Source: Azolla caroliniana
Lineage: Eukaryota > Polypodiophyta
Assembly (NCBI GenBank): GCA_043228905.1
Contig: JBHGNT010000002.1
Coordinates: 18,042,001-18,106,000 of the forward strand
Length of the DNA stretch: 64,000 nucleotides
Direction of reading: 5' to 3'
Below are positions 51,911 to 61,616 of this stretch, piece by piece. Numbering within the stretch: the stretch's first letter is position 1; each line of letters begins with the position of its first letter. The notes under the pieces are model-generated. The model was not told the DNA's origin, ran no database searches, and was given only the letters and a program-made list of their open reading frames with translations. Made by a program: the position numbers and the translations under genes.

Positions 51911-52345
51911 TTAATCTGTCATCAAATTGCATATGTATAACATCCCATTGGCAATGTCTACGAATCGCCTATAAACATCTAAGCTCTTGCTGGTCAGTGG
52001 AACTTCTCTACATATATGATCTGCATACCCAACTCGGTATGGAGTCCACTGTAACCATGCAGTTAGTTGGCAGCTCAATGTTTTCACCAAGCAGTGTTCA
52101 GGCATTTCCTCGGGTAGAATGAGACAGCATCTGTGAATGTTGAAGAAATGCCGGATATGTTATGTATCCAGAATCAATGTATTCTCGGCATTATAATCTA
52201 GCCAAGTAGCCCAAAACTTAGAAAGTCTTTTGAATCTTGCAACATCCTTCTGCTCACATTTCTCTCGTGTCCATTGACCCTTGAAATATTGTCGCCACTT
52301 CCGGAAGAATTTTTCTACACACTTCCACACATCTGTATGTGGTTT
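51911..52345 (-). pseudogene. Minus-strand ORF segment, C-terminal part of second gene (hypothetical)
   Basis: After a possible 3' splice site TTTATTTAG (52345) it reads E-K-P-H-T-D-V-W-K-C-V, then F-F-R-K-W-R-Q-Y-F-K-G-Q-W-T and R-F-K-R-L-S-K-F-W-A-T-W-L. It is Lys/Arg/Trp-rich and protein-like. Stops and frame changes follow, and another frame (52105-51911) extends to the end. Function unknown. Confidence 0.45.
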
Positions 52346-52351
52346 TTCACT

Positions 52352-52600
52352 CTAAATAAACAAATTAAAGTATTGCACAACCCACTCTAGAAATTGATTT
52401 CTGTCCCTCCTTAGTGTCATATATCGCACACTCATCAGGACTTTATCAAGCTCCAAGATCAAGGCTCTTCTTTCGAGTTCAAATGGTTTAGGTTTCCATT
52501 CTTGTAATTGAGCCTCTGTTGCACCAATTACTGGTAGCACATGATCAATTTCAATCAACTCAGGTTCTGTTGACACAATTGGTGTCCTTTTCCTCTTCAA
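52352..52600 (-). CDS. Minus-strand ORF segment (hypothetical)
   Basis: An open frame of 82 residues: a basic start M-K-R-K-R-T-P, then E-I-D-H-V-L-P-V-I-G-A-T-E-A-Q and E-R-R-A-L-I-L-E-L-D-K-V-L-M. It ends at a stop next to the putative splice site for the segment at 52345. Not recognised. Confidence 0.4.
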   Translation of the reverse strand: MKRKRTPIVSTEPELIEIDHVLPVIGATEAQLQEWKPKPFELERRALILELDKVLMSVRYMTLRRDRNQFLEWVVQYFNLFI

Positions 52601-52612
52601 ACCCCTAGTCGA

Positions 52613-53000
52613 CTATGTTGGGCCTGGCTTCACATTCCGATGCTCTTGTATTGTCAACTTAGTCATTAGTCCTTGCATTAGCTCGGTGCATGTAGATACT
52701 GATCTGGTCAATATCAGCCCATTGGTATCACATGTTGCATGTACCTGCAAAATCAGATCATTTGTGCAACATGCTTGATCAACTTGCATGACCATATCAT
52801 TTCAAGATGTGGCCCTCTAAACACGCAGCGACATCAACAGTTTCCACACTATCATCGGCCTTAGGAGCAATAGATTCAAACCCTTTAGACTCTGTGACAT
52901 CAGAAAACACCAACATATTCACACTCACAAAGTAACTAACAGTCCCACAAAACAACATAATGAACATGAAATATTTTCCATCATAGAACAACATGAACAT
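52613..53000 (-). CDS. Minus-strand ORF segments (hypothetical)
   Basis: Two short frames (53000-52797 and 52795-52613). The first has an acidic end E-S-I-A-P-K-A-D-D-S-V-E-T. The second is Thr/Cys-rich (C-C-T-N-D-L-I-L, C-D-T-N-G-L-I-L). They may be exon pieces of the same gene or chance frames. Confidence 0.3.
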
Positions 53001-53149
53001 AATTATCTTGAAGAAACATCATAGAGTTCCATTACATAATGTGGATCAAGCAACAACCAATCTGAGGTTTTACTTGTCCAAATAGATCATAGTAAAACTT
53101 CATAAAACCCTAGGAAAATCGCTAACAATCATATCCCATTAATAAGTAT

Positions 53150-53580
53150 TTCGCTCCAATTCAATCACTAAAGTATGGTAGTAGTTGATTAGCTACCACT
53201 TAGCTAATTAGTTATTGTACTAAACTATGGTAGTAGCTAATTGCTACCACTTAGCTAATTAGCAACTCAGCTAAAGGATGATAGTAGCTAATTAGCTACC
53301 ACTTAGCTAATTAGTTACTCAACTAAACTATGGTAGTAGCTAATTAGCTACCACTTAGCTAATTACCCACTGTACTAAACTATGGTAGTAGCTAATTGGC
53401 TACTACTTAGCTAATTAGCTACTCAGTTAAAGTATGGTAGTAGCTAATTAGTTACCACTTAGCTAATTAACTACATGTTAGCAAATTAGCTACTACACTA
53501 CAACCATAACATCTAAATAGTTTCCACACTTTATACGGCTTATCTAATTAGCAAAGATGTAACTAATTAGCTACACTATA
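53150..53580. repeat. Second TAGCTAATTAGCTA array
   Basis: Units of about 60 bp: ACTAAACTATGGTAGTAGC with TAATTAGCTACCACTTAGC. They carry the same palindromic core as 48930-49680. The array lies between coding-like segments of the minus-strand gene, so probably in an intron. Confidence 0.85.
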
Positions 53581-53589
53581 GTCACAAGC

Positions 53590-53746
53590 AACAATTTTAC
53601 TTGTTAGTTTTCTCCACTCATCTGGGAGAGTTGTACTGCAATCCCCCAAACAGAATGCAGCAATGCGATAGGCATATTGAAAACAAATGATATGGTATGT
53701 GTGCTAGCATGGTTGTAGGTGACCAACAAAGTAGAAGTTTTGTTCT
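53590..53746 (-). pseudogene. Second gene: possible RING-H2-like finger, C-terminal half
   Basis: Minus strand reads E-Q-N-F-Y-F-V-G-H-L-Q-P-C, a TAG, H-T-Y-H-I-I-C, then I-A-A-F-C-L-G-D-C and L-P-D-E-W-R-K-L. With the C-M-A-C at the other side of K this gives C-x2-C, C-x-H-x2-H-x2-C and C-x3-C, close to RING-H2 spacing (canonical last pair C-x2-C). The TAG can derive from CAG. K's insertion site cuts between the halves. Confidence 0.45.
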
Positions 53747-54082
53747 TGTTGGGAGATCAAGCTCAACTTAGTTTAGTTAGTTAGTCAACACATGTAACTT
53801 AGTAGTTACCTAGATAGATTCTAGTTAGTGTGCTAACCATAAAGCCTTAAATAGGATTTTGTACTCGAGTGGGATACATTGTAGATCCACCACTCCATGC
53901 TCATTTAATATAGGACTTACACGTTGTACCTATATTCTCCTAGCACATGTGCACCCTTGCACATGAAACCTATATATACCTCATTGAAGGTATTTTTGTA
54001 TTTGATGATAGTTGATGATGATAATGCTAAGTTAATATACTTACTCATCCCCCACCTTGTGTTTCATAAGTGTATCTCTCTG

Positions 54083-54128
<46 letters not shown>

Positions 54129-54227
54129 TCTCACACACATACACAAATATCACTTAATCTTCCGCGCTTAACTTAATCACATAATTAGGTACTAATTAAC
54201 TCTTAATTACTTACCTAATTCTTAACA
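53747..54227 (+). repeat. K 5' LTR (481 bp)
   Basis: TGTTGGGAGATC to CTTAACA, with a (TC)n run at about 54087-54125. It is longer than the partner through microsatellite length and a duplicated GATGATAGTT-type segment. Confidence 0.93.
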
Positions 54228-54239
54228 TGGTACCAGAGC
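54228..54239 (+). promoter_or_regulatory. K primer binding site
   Basis: TGGTACCAGAGC, one base from TGGTATCAGAGC, directly after the LTR. Confidence 0.9.
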
Positions 54240-54394
54240 GCGTGGTTTAGAAAATCCACAAAGCCCACCCGACTCCGTGATTGTGTGTTCAAAACGCCGG
54301 CGACAAATTCCGGCCATCTGCTTCCGTAGTGCCGCTACGTAACACAAGTACGCGATCGAAGAAAGAAGAGCCAACAAGGAAGACACAAAATAAC

Positions 54395-55180
54395 ATGAAC
54401 ACACAAATGGGTAGCTTGTTCCCTAGCGAAAAGCTAGACCAGAGCAATTATTCATCTTGGGAGTACAAGATGACCCAATACCTCGTCAGCCAAGGGTATT
54501 GGAGCTACATCAACGACGCACTCGAGAACAAGCCCGACAACACAAACCCCAACTACCCAACATGGCAGCAAGGAGCAAGTCGGGTAATGTATTGCTTGGC
54601 AATATGGGTCCACGACCATATGCTTAGCCACATTCAAGACGCAAAGACGCCAAAAGAGGCGTGGGAGAACTTAAAGAAAATGTTCACCGCCAACACGACC
54701 ACCCGCAAACTTCAACTCCGGCAAGAGTTAAATAACATTCGGCAAAAAGACATGTCCGTGTCGGACTACACCGCCAAAATCAAGACCATTCATGACTCGC
54801 TTGGCTCCATTAACATAAACGTCGACGAAGATGAGATGGTTCAAGTATGCTTGGGTGGCCTCGCACAACGATTTGATCCACTACAGACAGCGATCTTGGC
54901 AAGAGAAAACCCTCCTTCGTTCTTCGACCTCCAATCGATGTTATTGGTCGAAGAAAACCACGTCCGAACCAAAAGCAAGGCAAATTTTCTTCTCGAATTC
55001 GGATGGTGGTCAAGGAAGAGGTCGTGGCGGTGGAAGAGGAAGCCATCGAGGAACCTTCGAAATAAGGGGGAGCTTCCAAGTTGAACAAGGTCGGCAAATG
55101 AGGCCCGCAACTTGCAATTATTGCGGCAAAATCGGCCACTATGAGGCGGAGTGTCGGAAGAAAAGAAGCGAATCGGTGTC
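54395..55180 (+). pseudogene. gag: K gag
   Basis: ATG 54395: M-N-T-Q-M-G-S-L-F-P-S-E-K-L-D. The UBN2-type core includes A-K-T-P-K-E-A-W-E-N-L-K-K and R-Q-E-L-N-N-I-R-Q-K-D-M-S-V. A shift near 54970-54985 moves into another frame for the Gly/Arg-rich stretch and knuckle C-N-Y-C-G-K-I-G-H-Y-E-A-E-C. It keeps the Q and R codons that are stops in A. Confidence 0.88.
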
Positions 55181-55808
55181 GACATGCCGAAAACTCACAA
55201 ACTATGCCAACAACTCCGAATACGAGGATTACGGCGGACTATTCGTAATGTGGCATAGAGCGAACTCTATGATGGTCTCCGACTCCGCAAGCATCTCCAA
55301 TCCGGAAGACGTGTGGTTCGTAGATTCCAGCGCCTCACATCACATGACATCCCACGAAGAGTGGTTTCGCGATTTACGAACGCCGGATCGAGCCGGCTTT
55401 ATAGAGACGGGAGAAGACACCACGCATCCCATTCGGCATATCGGCAATGTCCCATTCAGGAAAGAAGGTGAGCAAACTTGCATCAAGAATGTCTTGCATG
55501 TGCCCACAATAACAAAGAATTTGGTCTCAATCAGCCAAATCGTGGAGCAAGGCATGCAAGTCCGCTTCACCAAAGAAGGATGCTTCATCAAGAAAGATGG
55601 TCGAGTCATAGCTAAGGGGCAGAGAGAAGGCCGAATGTTCATCCTCGATTTGAACAAGGTGAAATTGGCAATGTACGCTAAAGGTCTAAAAAACGAGACG
55701 AACATCGAGTTGTGGCACAAAAGTATTGGCCACATCAACCTCCAACGGCTCCGAGCTATGCAAACAAAGGGAGTCGTCATCGGACTTCCGACATTCGAGT
55801 TGAAATGA
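55181..55808 (+). pseudogene. K protease and integrase zinc finger
   Basis: The protease active site reads W-F-V-D-S-S-A-S-H-H-M-T, so the invariant D-S-G is D-S-S here (GGC to AGC). N-L-V-S-I-S-Q-I-V-E-Q-G follows, then L-W-H-K-S-I-G-H-I-N-L-Q-R-L. TGA at 55806-55808 splits the zinc finger from C-E-A-C-Q-L-G-K-Q-H. Confidence 0.85.
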
Positions 55809-56560
55809 GTCAACCAAGTATGCGAAGCGTGTCAACTCGGAAAACAACATCGACTCCCATTCCCGAAGGAGAGCCACGCAAGCAAAGGCCTCCTCGATGT
55901 CATACACTCGGATGTATGGGGACCGGCTCAAACACCGATGATCGTCGGATGCCGATACTATGTAACCTTCATCGACGACTACTCACGCTATGCGTGGATC
56001 TACCCAATGAAGAAGAAGAGCGAAGTGTTCTCCCACTTCCAAAAGCTCAAGCATCAAGTCGAAAAAGAAACCGTTCGGCACATTCGATGCCTATGATCGG
56101 ATGGAGGAAAGGAGTACTTCTCCGACGAATTCACCTCCTACCTCCAAAGTGAAGGCATTCGGAGAGAATTCTCATGCCGACACACACCCCAACAAAATGG
56201 AGTCGCCGAAAGGAAAAATCGGCAAATACTCGAGGTAGCGTGCACCATGATGCATGAAAAGCACATGCTGAATTTCTATTAGGCCGAAGCGGCATCCACG
56301 GCCATCTATCTCATAAACTGATGCACCACGAATGGAGTGCATGAGCTAACTCCATATGAGCTCCTTGTTGGAAGGAAGCCGATCCTGTCGCATCTCAAAG
56401 TGTTCGGAAACATTGCGAATGTATGCATCCCAAACAAACAACGATAGAAGCCCAACGCGAAGTTGGAGAAATGTATCCTCATAGGATTCTCGTCCAAGAA
56501 GAAGGCATACAAGTGCTACAACCCTTCTACCCGAGCGGTTCAGGTAAGTCGAGACGTTGT
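55809..56560 (+). pseudogene. K integrase core
   Basis: V-I-H-S-D-V-W-G-P, then S-D-G-G-K-E-Y-F-S-D and N-G-V-A-E-R-K-N hold all three acids. Stops at about 56095 (TGA), 56280 (TAG), 56320 (TGA) and 56446 (TAG). It ends C-Y-N-P-S-T-R-A-V-Q-V-S-R-D. Confidence 0.85.
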
Positions 56561-57105
56561 TTGTGACGAGTCTGCATTGTGGTACGCACCAGAGGCAACT
56601 TCGACTCTGACTCCGCTCGATCCAGAATCCGCCGAACAAGAGATAGAAGATGGAGATCGCTTCGAACACATGTTTGAAGACAGTCAAATGACGAAAAAGC
56701 CTAGTGGGCCACAAGAGCCCCCATGCGACCCAAGCACGTCGCGGCCAAGTACGAACTTGGACAAAGGCAAAGGTAAGATGCCCGAATACGAAGTCGACCA
56801 CCCCGACGACAATGATTCGGATGGATCGGCTCCCTCACTAGACATTGAGTTCGGTGTACCCATCATGCATACACCCGGAGTAAAGAAGGCGCTCACATCG
56901 GCGAGTGAAAATCTTCGATGCTCTTCTAGAGAGAAGAATCTCGTCACTCGGCACCGCCACAACGAGTACATGGCCCATCATTACGCCTTTGCAATGAAGG
57001 TAGAGGCCGAACAAGAGCCCAAGAGCTCCACCGAAGCGGCTCGTAACCCACGATGGGTGGAAGTAATCGACCTTCGCCCACACACTACAAGCCTTCATCA
57101 CCGGC
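56561..57105 (+). pseudogene. K linker ending at the RT deletion
   Basis: An acidic linker (D-P-E-S-A-E-Q-E-I-E-D, K-G-K-G-K-M-P-E-Y-E-V-D) leads to H-N-E-Y-M-A-H-H-Y-A and E-A-A-R-N-P-R-W-V-E, where RT should start. The next bases belong to the polypurine tract region. Confidence 0.8.
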
Positions 57106-57246
57106 TTGAGGGGGAGGACTTGAGATTGCCACGACGAACAAAGCTGAAGGCCGGACGAAAGCCGCACAAAAGCCGACATCGAAAGTCAGACAACGCTGAA
57201 AACAACGCCGGATGTCGGACGCCTCACACTTGAGCTTGAGGGGGCG
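57106..57246 (+). other. K doubled polypurine tract with 119-bp spacer
   Basis: TTGAGGGGGAG at 57106-57116 and TTGAGGGGGCG at 57236-57246, the second touching the LTR. Same layout as A and B with a much shorter spacer. Confidence 0.7.
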
Positions 57247-57559
57247 TGTTGAGAGATCAAGCTCAACTTAGTTTAGTTAATTAGTCAACACATGTAACTT
57301 AGTAGTTACCTAGATAGATTCTAGTTAGTATGTTGACCATAAAGCCTTAAATAGGATTTTGTACTCAAGTGGGATACATTGTAGATCCACCACTCCATGC
57401 TCATTTAATATAAGACTTACACATTGTACCTACATTCTCCTAGCACATGTGCACCCTTGCACGTGAAACCTATATATACCTCATTGAAGGTATTTTTGTA
57501 TTTGATGATAATGCTAAGTTAATATACTTACTCATCCCCCATCTTGTGTTTCATAAGTG

Positions 57560-57595
<36 letters not shown>

Positions 57596-57694
57596 TCTCA
57601 CACACATACACACATATCACTTAATCTTCCGTGCTTAACTTAATCACATAATTAGGTACTAATTAACTCTTAATTACTTACCTAATTCTTAACA
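57247..57694 (+). repeat. K 3' LTR (448 bp)
   Basis: TGTTGAGAGATC to CTTAACA, with (TC)n at about 57560-57592, followed by GTTCT. Confidence 0.93.
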
Positions 57695-57895
57695 GTTCTC
57701 TACACATAATCCGCAAGCCATACAACGTGCTTGAACAGTCAATATATCGTTTCCTGGTTCTCCTTCATTTGGTAAGGGAGCAAGAATGTTTAGGTCCAAT
57801 TCTTGACTATTCCTTACCATCCCCTCCACAAAATGTAGATGCTTCTTAAGGCAGCTAACTACCTGTTCTTGACAGGAGTATTGTTCCTTCAACAT
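57695..57895 (-). pseudogene. Second gene: coiled-coil-like segment and start of finger
   Basis: Open minus frame: Q-E-Q-V-V-S-C-L-K-K-H-L-H-F-V-E-G-M-V, then L-D-L-N-I-L-A-P-L-P-N-E-G and A-R-C-M-A-C-G-L-C-V-E-N, cut by K. It resumes at 53746 one frame off, so an indel or splice lies near the insertion. The family is not recognised. Confidence 0.5.
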
Positions 57896-57899
57896 AGCC

Positions 57900-58205
57900 G
57901 AGAAATTTACCGATTAATTATTCCTTAATGAGTAAGATACAACAACAAGAAACAAGAATCATGAACTTACTTGTAGCTTGTCCAAATTGTAATCAACGAC
58001 AGTATTTACACCTAGAAGGTCCAGGTTCATTGAAAGAACTTGGATCTCTGTCTACAGTTGAATTTTCCATTAGGGATCCAACGAGCCCTCAACTTCAAGC
58101 TCATGTTGAGCAACCTGTTCCAGATAATGCCTCACTAGCACATTTTCATGTACAAGTTATTTATAACATATTACATACTAGCAAAATAATAGGTACCTAA
58201 ATCTT
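57900..58205. other. Ambiguous 300-bp stretch within the second gene
   Basis: Both strands have plausible short frames: plus 57928-58200 with A-C-P-N-C-N-Q-R-Q, and minus with E-P-G-P-S-R-C-K-Y-C. Given the flanking minus-strand coding, the minus reading is likelier. Neither is firm. Confidence 0.3.
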
Positions 58206-58875
58206 ATTTCTGATTGTTGTAACTGCCAAAGTGACTTTGCTCTCCATCGCAGCAGCCAATGTTGCTTTCTCTAAATCAGTCTTAAAAAACTCCAATGTCT
58301 CACCTACTTCATGGCATTTTTTAGCATATAGCTAATCAATGTCTCACCTGTATCATCGGCTTTCATTGTGTATTGGTGTGGTGTATACTTGCAGGTTTGT
58401 TTGGAGTAGGATGTTGCATCATCAACTGCCATGCTCCAAAATCTTGCCATTTTTTGTTGCAAGCTCCCCATCTTCCAGAATCTTTTTATCAATGCCTCAC
58501 CATAAATTGCCCAAGCTACCCTATACATTTCAAGGTCATGAGATTCCTTCACTATTTTGCAATACTCATATGCAAAAGCTTTAGTAAATGAAAAGGACAA
58601 ATTGTTGTTGACTGGGATCTCTTGATGTACTTTCTGGTGCAGTCTCATGCAATCGTCATACAGGTCCGGTCGTACATGCTTGACCTTGACCTTGCCTTTC
58701 ACTCTAGGCACTTTATATATTGGCATCTTGTCTACATCACTAATCAATCTATATGTTACAATAGCAGGGTCAATACCCTCGAGTGACAGACCATATATGT
58801 TGTGAAGTCCTCCTTTGTCTCGCAAAATTTTGCAAAGTTCAGTAGTCTAGGATAGGGAGGAACAATCTACCTAAA
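58206..58875 (-). pseudogene. Second gene: N-terminal segment (hypothetical)
   Basis: Open frame 58825-58304 contains D-K-G-G-L-H-N-I-Y-G-L-S-L-E-G-I-D-P, then K-V-K-V-K-H-V-R-P-D-L-Y-D and F-A-Y-E-Y-C-K-I-V-K-E-S-H-D. Upstream T-T-E-L-C-K-I-L-R continues past a TAG near 58850 to a TTTTAG splice-like site (58875). Downstream, removing 44 nt between the repeats at 58337 and 58293 joins D-D-T-G-E-T-L to E-F-F-K-T-D-L-E-K-A-T. It is well balanced and protein-like, but the family is unknown. Confidence 0.5.
58293..58349 (-). other. 44-nt mini-intron or tandem duplication
   Basis: CAATGTCTCACCT occurs at 58293-58305 and 58337-58349. On the minus strand ACAG|GTGAGACATTG...GAAGTAG|GTGAGACATTG gives GT...AG borders of a 44-nt unit whose removal keeps the frame. 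A tandem duplication is equally possible. Confidence 0.4.
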
Positions 58876-60300
58876 ATAGAAAATCAGTAATCAGAATTGG
58901 TGCAAAAACAGAATTTTGAATGTGAATTTCGTGCAAAATTACAACACTTCGAGACAGTAATCTGAAATTTGTAATTTGTCCTTTTCAACATGTATCAGAA
59001 TCAACCACTTAAAAAATCAGAAACCCTAATCAAATTTTGTCATGAGAATTGGTGCAAAATTACAACACATTGCGATGGTAATAAAAAATTTGTAATCAGA
59101 AATTTGTAATTAGACATTTGTAACCAAAAACTTGTAATCTGTCAACTATAATACGAAATTCTCTCAATCAGAAACACACTTGCTACTACACCCTGATCTT
59201 CGAGACATCCTTGTTTGGGACTCCAACGACTTCACCCTATTCGATTTTTGGGAAAGATGAACAAGCACCAAAGTTACAGACAATTATCAGAAAGGAAAAA
59301 AATAATTTAATATGTAACTATTACATACCTAGACGAGGATCGAACTGGTCGTATGTTGTAGCTCTAAAGGTACAATGTCCATCTCAAAGTTTTTGTGTTG
59401 TTGCAGGAGCTTCATCTATGTTCGTGCTCAGAGTACTCCATCTGTTTGGAGTTCGAACTCGAACTCGGGATTATCAGGAATTTGATGACATTCAAGTTGA
59501 CCTTAGATGATGACACTATTCCCCAAGTTCCACTACGTCGGAACCAAAGTTCAAATATTTGAGTATTCTCATCAATTAAATGACATGTATTTAACTAATA
59601 AAACATAAAATTTCGTAAACCATGCTTATGATTTGCCCACAAAAAATTATCTAAACAAATAACTAATTAGTTGTGGCCATTTTAGTAGCTAATTAGCTAT
59701 AATAGTGGTTCCACTCGCATACTTTTACCTAGAAACGATTACATGCAATTCTATAAAAGTCTGCCCCTGATCCACATTGACCACATATGTAAATATCCAT
59801 TTGATTCAACTCGATCTATTTGCCATCTATTTTTTGCAACAATGGACTTTATCATGCATTCTCCAAGAAAGTAGTCACACACAAACTACGATTGTGGTTG
59901 AAGTTAATGTTTGAACATCATCAATAGAGTCTATGTCTTCAATGCTAAATGAATCGGGGTAATCACGAGGGTTAAAAAATGAGCATGTAATTGTTATGCA
60001 TGCTCTTAAGAAGGAATATGATATCAACGAGGACACCACCAAGAAATTAAAAAATAGACTATTCAAATGAAATATTCGATTAAATTATGTGGTTAGGCCC
60101 CATCCTCAAAATGTTAATCGTTTAGCATGCCCAATGTATCAATTTACAGTTATTTGTAAGAAAACTATATTTACTTTGTGTCTAGATTATGTAGGAATTC
60201 CAATATAAATTTTTCTAAATTTTATTTAAATATTTCATATCCTCAATTGAGGCAACAAAAAACTATGTTTAAATGATTGTTTGTATGGTATAATTTTGAT
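58876..60300. other. AT-rich region at the right edge of the transposon-like locus
   Basis: No firm gene. A minus ATG at about 59205 (M-S-R-R-S-G-C-S-S-K) might start the second gene. TAGCTAATTAGCTA-type copies appear at 59660-59705. The rest shows nothing I recognise. Confidence 0.4.
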
Positions 60301-60489
60301 GTGGCTTGTAAGCTATAAATTTTTTTTATTTTTTTCCCCAAAAAAACTCCTTCCATTAGTTATAAATTTTTTACAGATGAGATTATTATATACAAATCCT
60401 TGTGGGGATGCAATAGGTCCATCTTATATGGATGCCCACCGACTCAATAAAGGGGGAGGACAACCATTGTTGGATGAAGGCTAGTCGTT

Positions 60490-61560
60490 GTCTTTAAACT
60501 CCATTAGAGTCGCCCTTGAGGCCATCATATTGGCTCTTTAGAGTGGCTACAACTTCACTCCATATCTCTTGCATTAACACTATTGGTTGCGTAGTTTGGT
60601 TGAAGAAGAGCCATCTACACCGTTGTTTCCATAGAATCCAAAGAGTTATTGGGCTGCCCAATTTCTGCTCAAACTTGAGATTTGGCATTGATAGGAGTTG
60701 AGTGAAAAGTGTCGATGGTGGAGAAAAAAACCTCTTGTGCTTTTATCACCAAAGTCATCCCCTCCTCTTGATGCTCGTATCGGTCAACTAGGGCCTACCA
60801 TGATAGCCACCATACATTTCCCCACTTGATTTAGCCTTGCACCTGGCATAATTGCAGTAAGCGGCCAACCCCCCACCATATTCGATGGAACTCTGGGCAG
60901 TCCCATAGAGCGTGTTGGATTGATTCTACTGCATTTGGGTACGCTACATAATTAGGAGAGCTAAGGTTCCCACATTGTCATGCACCAACTGGTAGCGACC
61001 TATGTATTAATAACCTTTGGAAAGTGGTGATTCGCCTCGCATGTTGTTTCCAGATTTTTTGCTCAAACTTGGTGATAATTGTGTGAAGAACATGATATGT
61101 GTGTCAAACCTTTGCAACAACCGGCTCTCGAGCGGTTTGAGCAACTAGAATATGGTGACCCAATTTATTTGTGAACTGAAAGAAAGGGATGGGTTTGCTT
61201 CCTTGCCCCGTGTAAGGATCATGCCATGTCCATTGTAGAGAGTCCCAGCTGACCTTACGTAGTCATGTCTTTTTGTGAGTACATATGTGTCAATCTGGTT
61301 GTACCTTGATTAGATCAAGATCTACAATCCATTTATGCCCAGTATATGCTAGTACTCGAATTGCCTTATTCTGTGTTGGTGTCTCATTGTCTCGAAATTC
61401 AAAGCTTGAGATCTTGTTCGGTGTTTCCCTACCTCTTCGGATCAAAGAGCCCTCCTCCTTGTAGCCTATCCATTTCTCCATTGTCATCCTTTGATTCGTA
61501 GCTTCCCCAATCAGTAGAGCGTTAATGATTTTATATCTCATAGCCTTGCCACCCCTAATT
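60490..61560 (-). pseudogene. LINE C-terminal region (zf-RVT-like)
   Basis: Frames include K-F-E-Q-K-I-W-K-Q-H-A-R-R-I, then N-A-V-E-S-I-Q-H-A-L-W-D-C-P and T-L-W-I-L-W-K-Q-R-C-R-W-L-F-F-N. These are the usual text of the zinc-binding domain (E-S-x-x-H-x-L-x-x-C) and end of plant LINE ORF2. Upstream, 61541-61290 (N-K-A-I-R-V-L) belongs to the same ORF. Confidence 0.7.
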
Positions 61561-61616
61561 CCATGGAGTATGTTGGCTTGGTCTTATATTGGCAATGACA
61601 TAAACCATCTCCAACA

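Larger units (their letters stand above)
53747..57694 (+). mobile_element. Copia element K, lacking RT and RNase H (3,948 bp)
   Basis: LTRs 53747-54227 and 57247-57694, perfect TSD GTTCT (53742-53746 and 57695-57699), and initiator-Met PBS. Gag, protease and integrase are present, but sequence passes from the linker (about 57060) straight to the polypurine tract at 57106, so RT and RNase H are entirely deleted. It could move only with enzymes from relatives such as A. It interrupts the minus-strand gene of the transposon-like locus. Confidence 0.94.

Noticed and set aside
57928-58200. Plus-strand zinc-ribbon-like gene (C-P-N-C)
   Set aside because: It has a single C-x-x-C, no partner cysteines, and lies between minus-strand coding segments. 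Kept only as ambiguous sequence.
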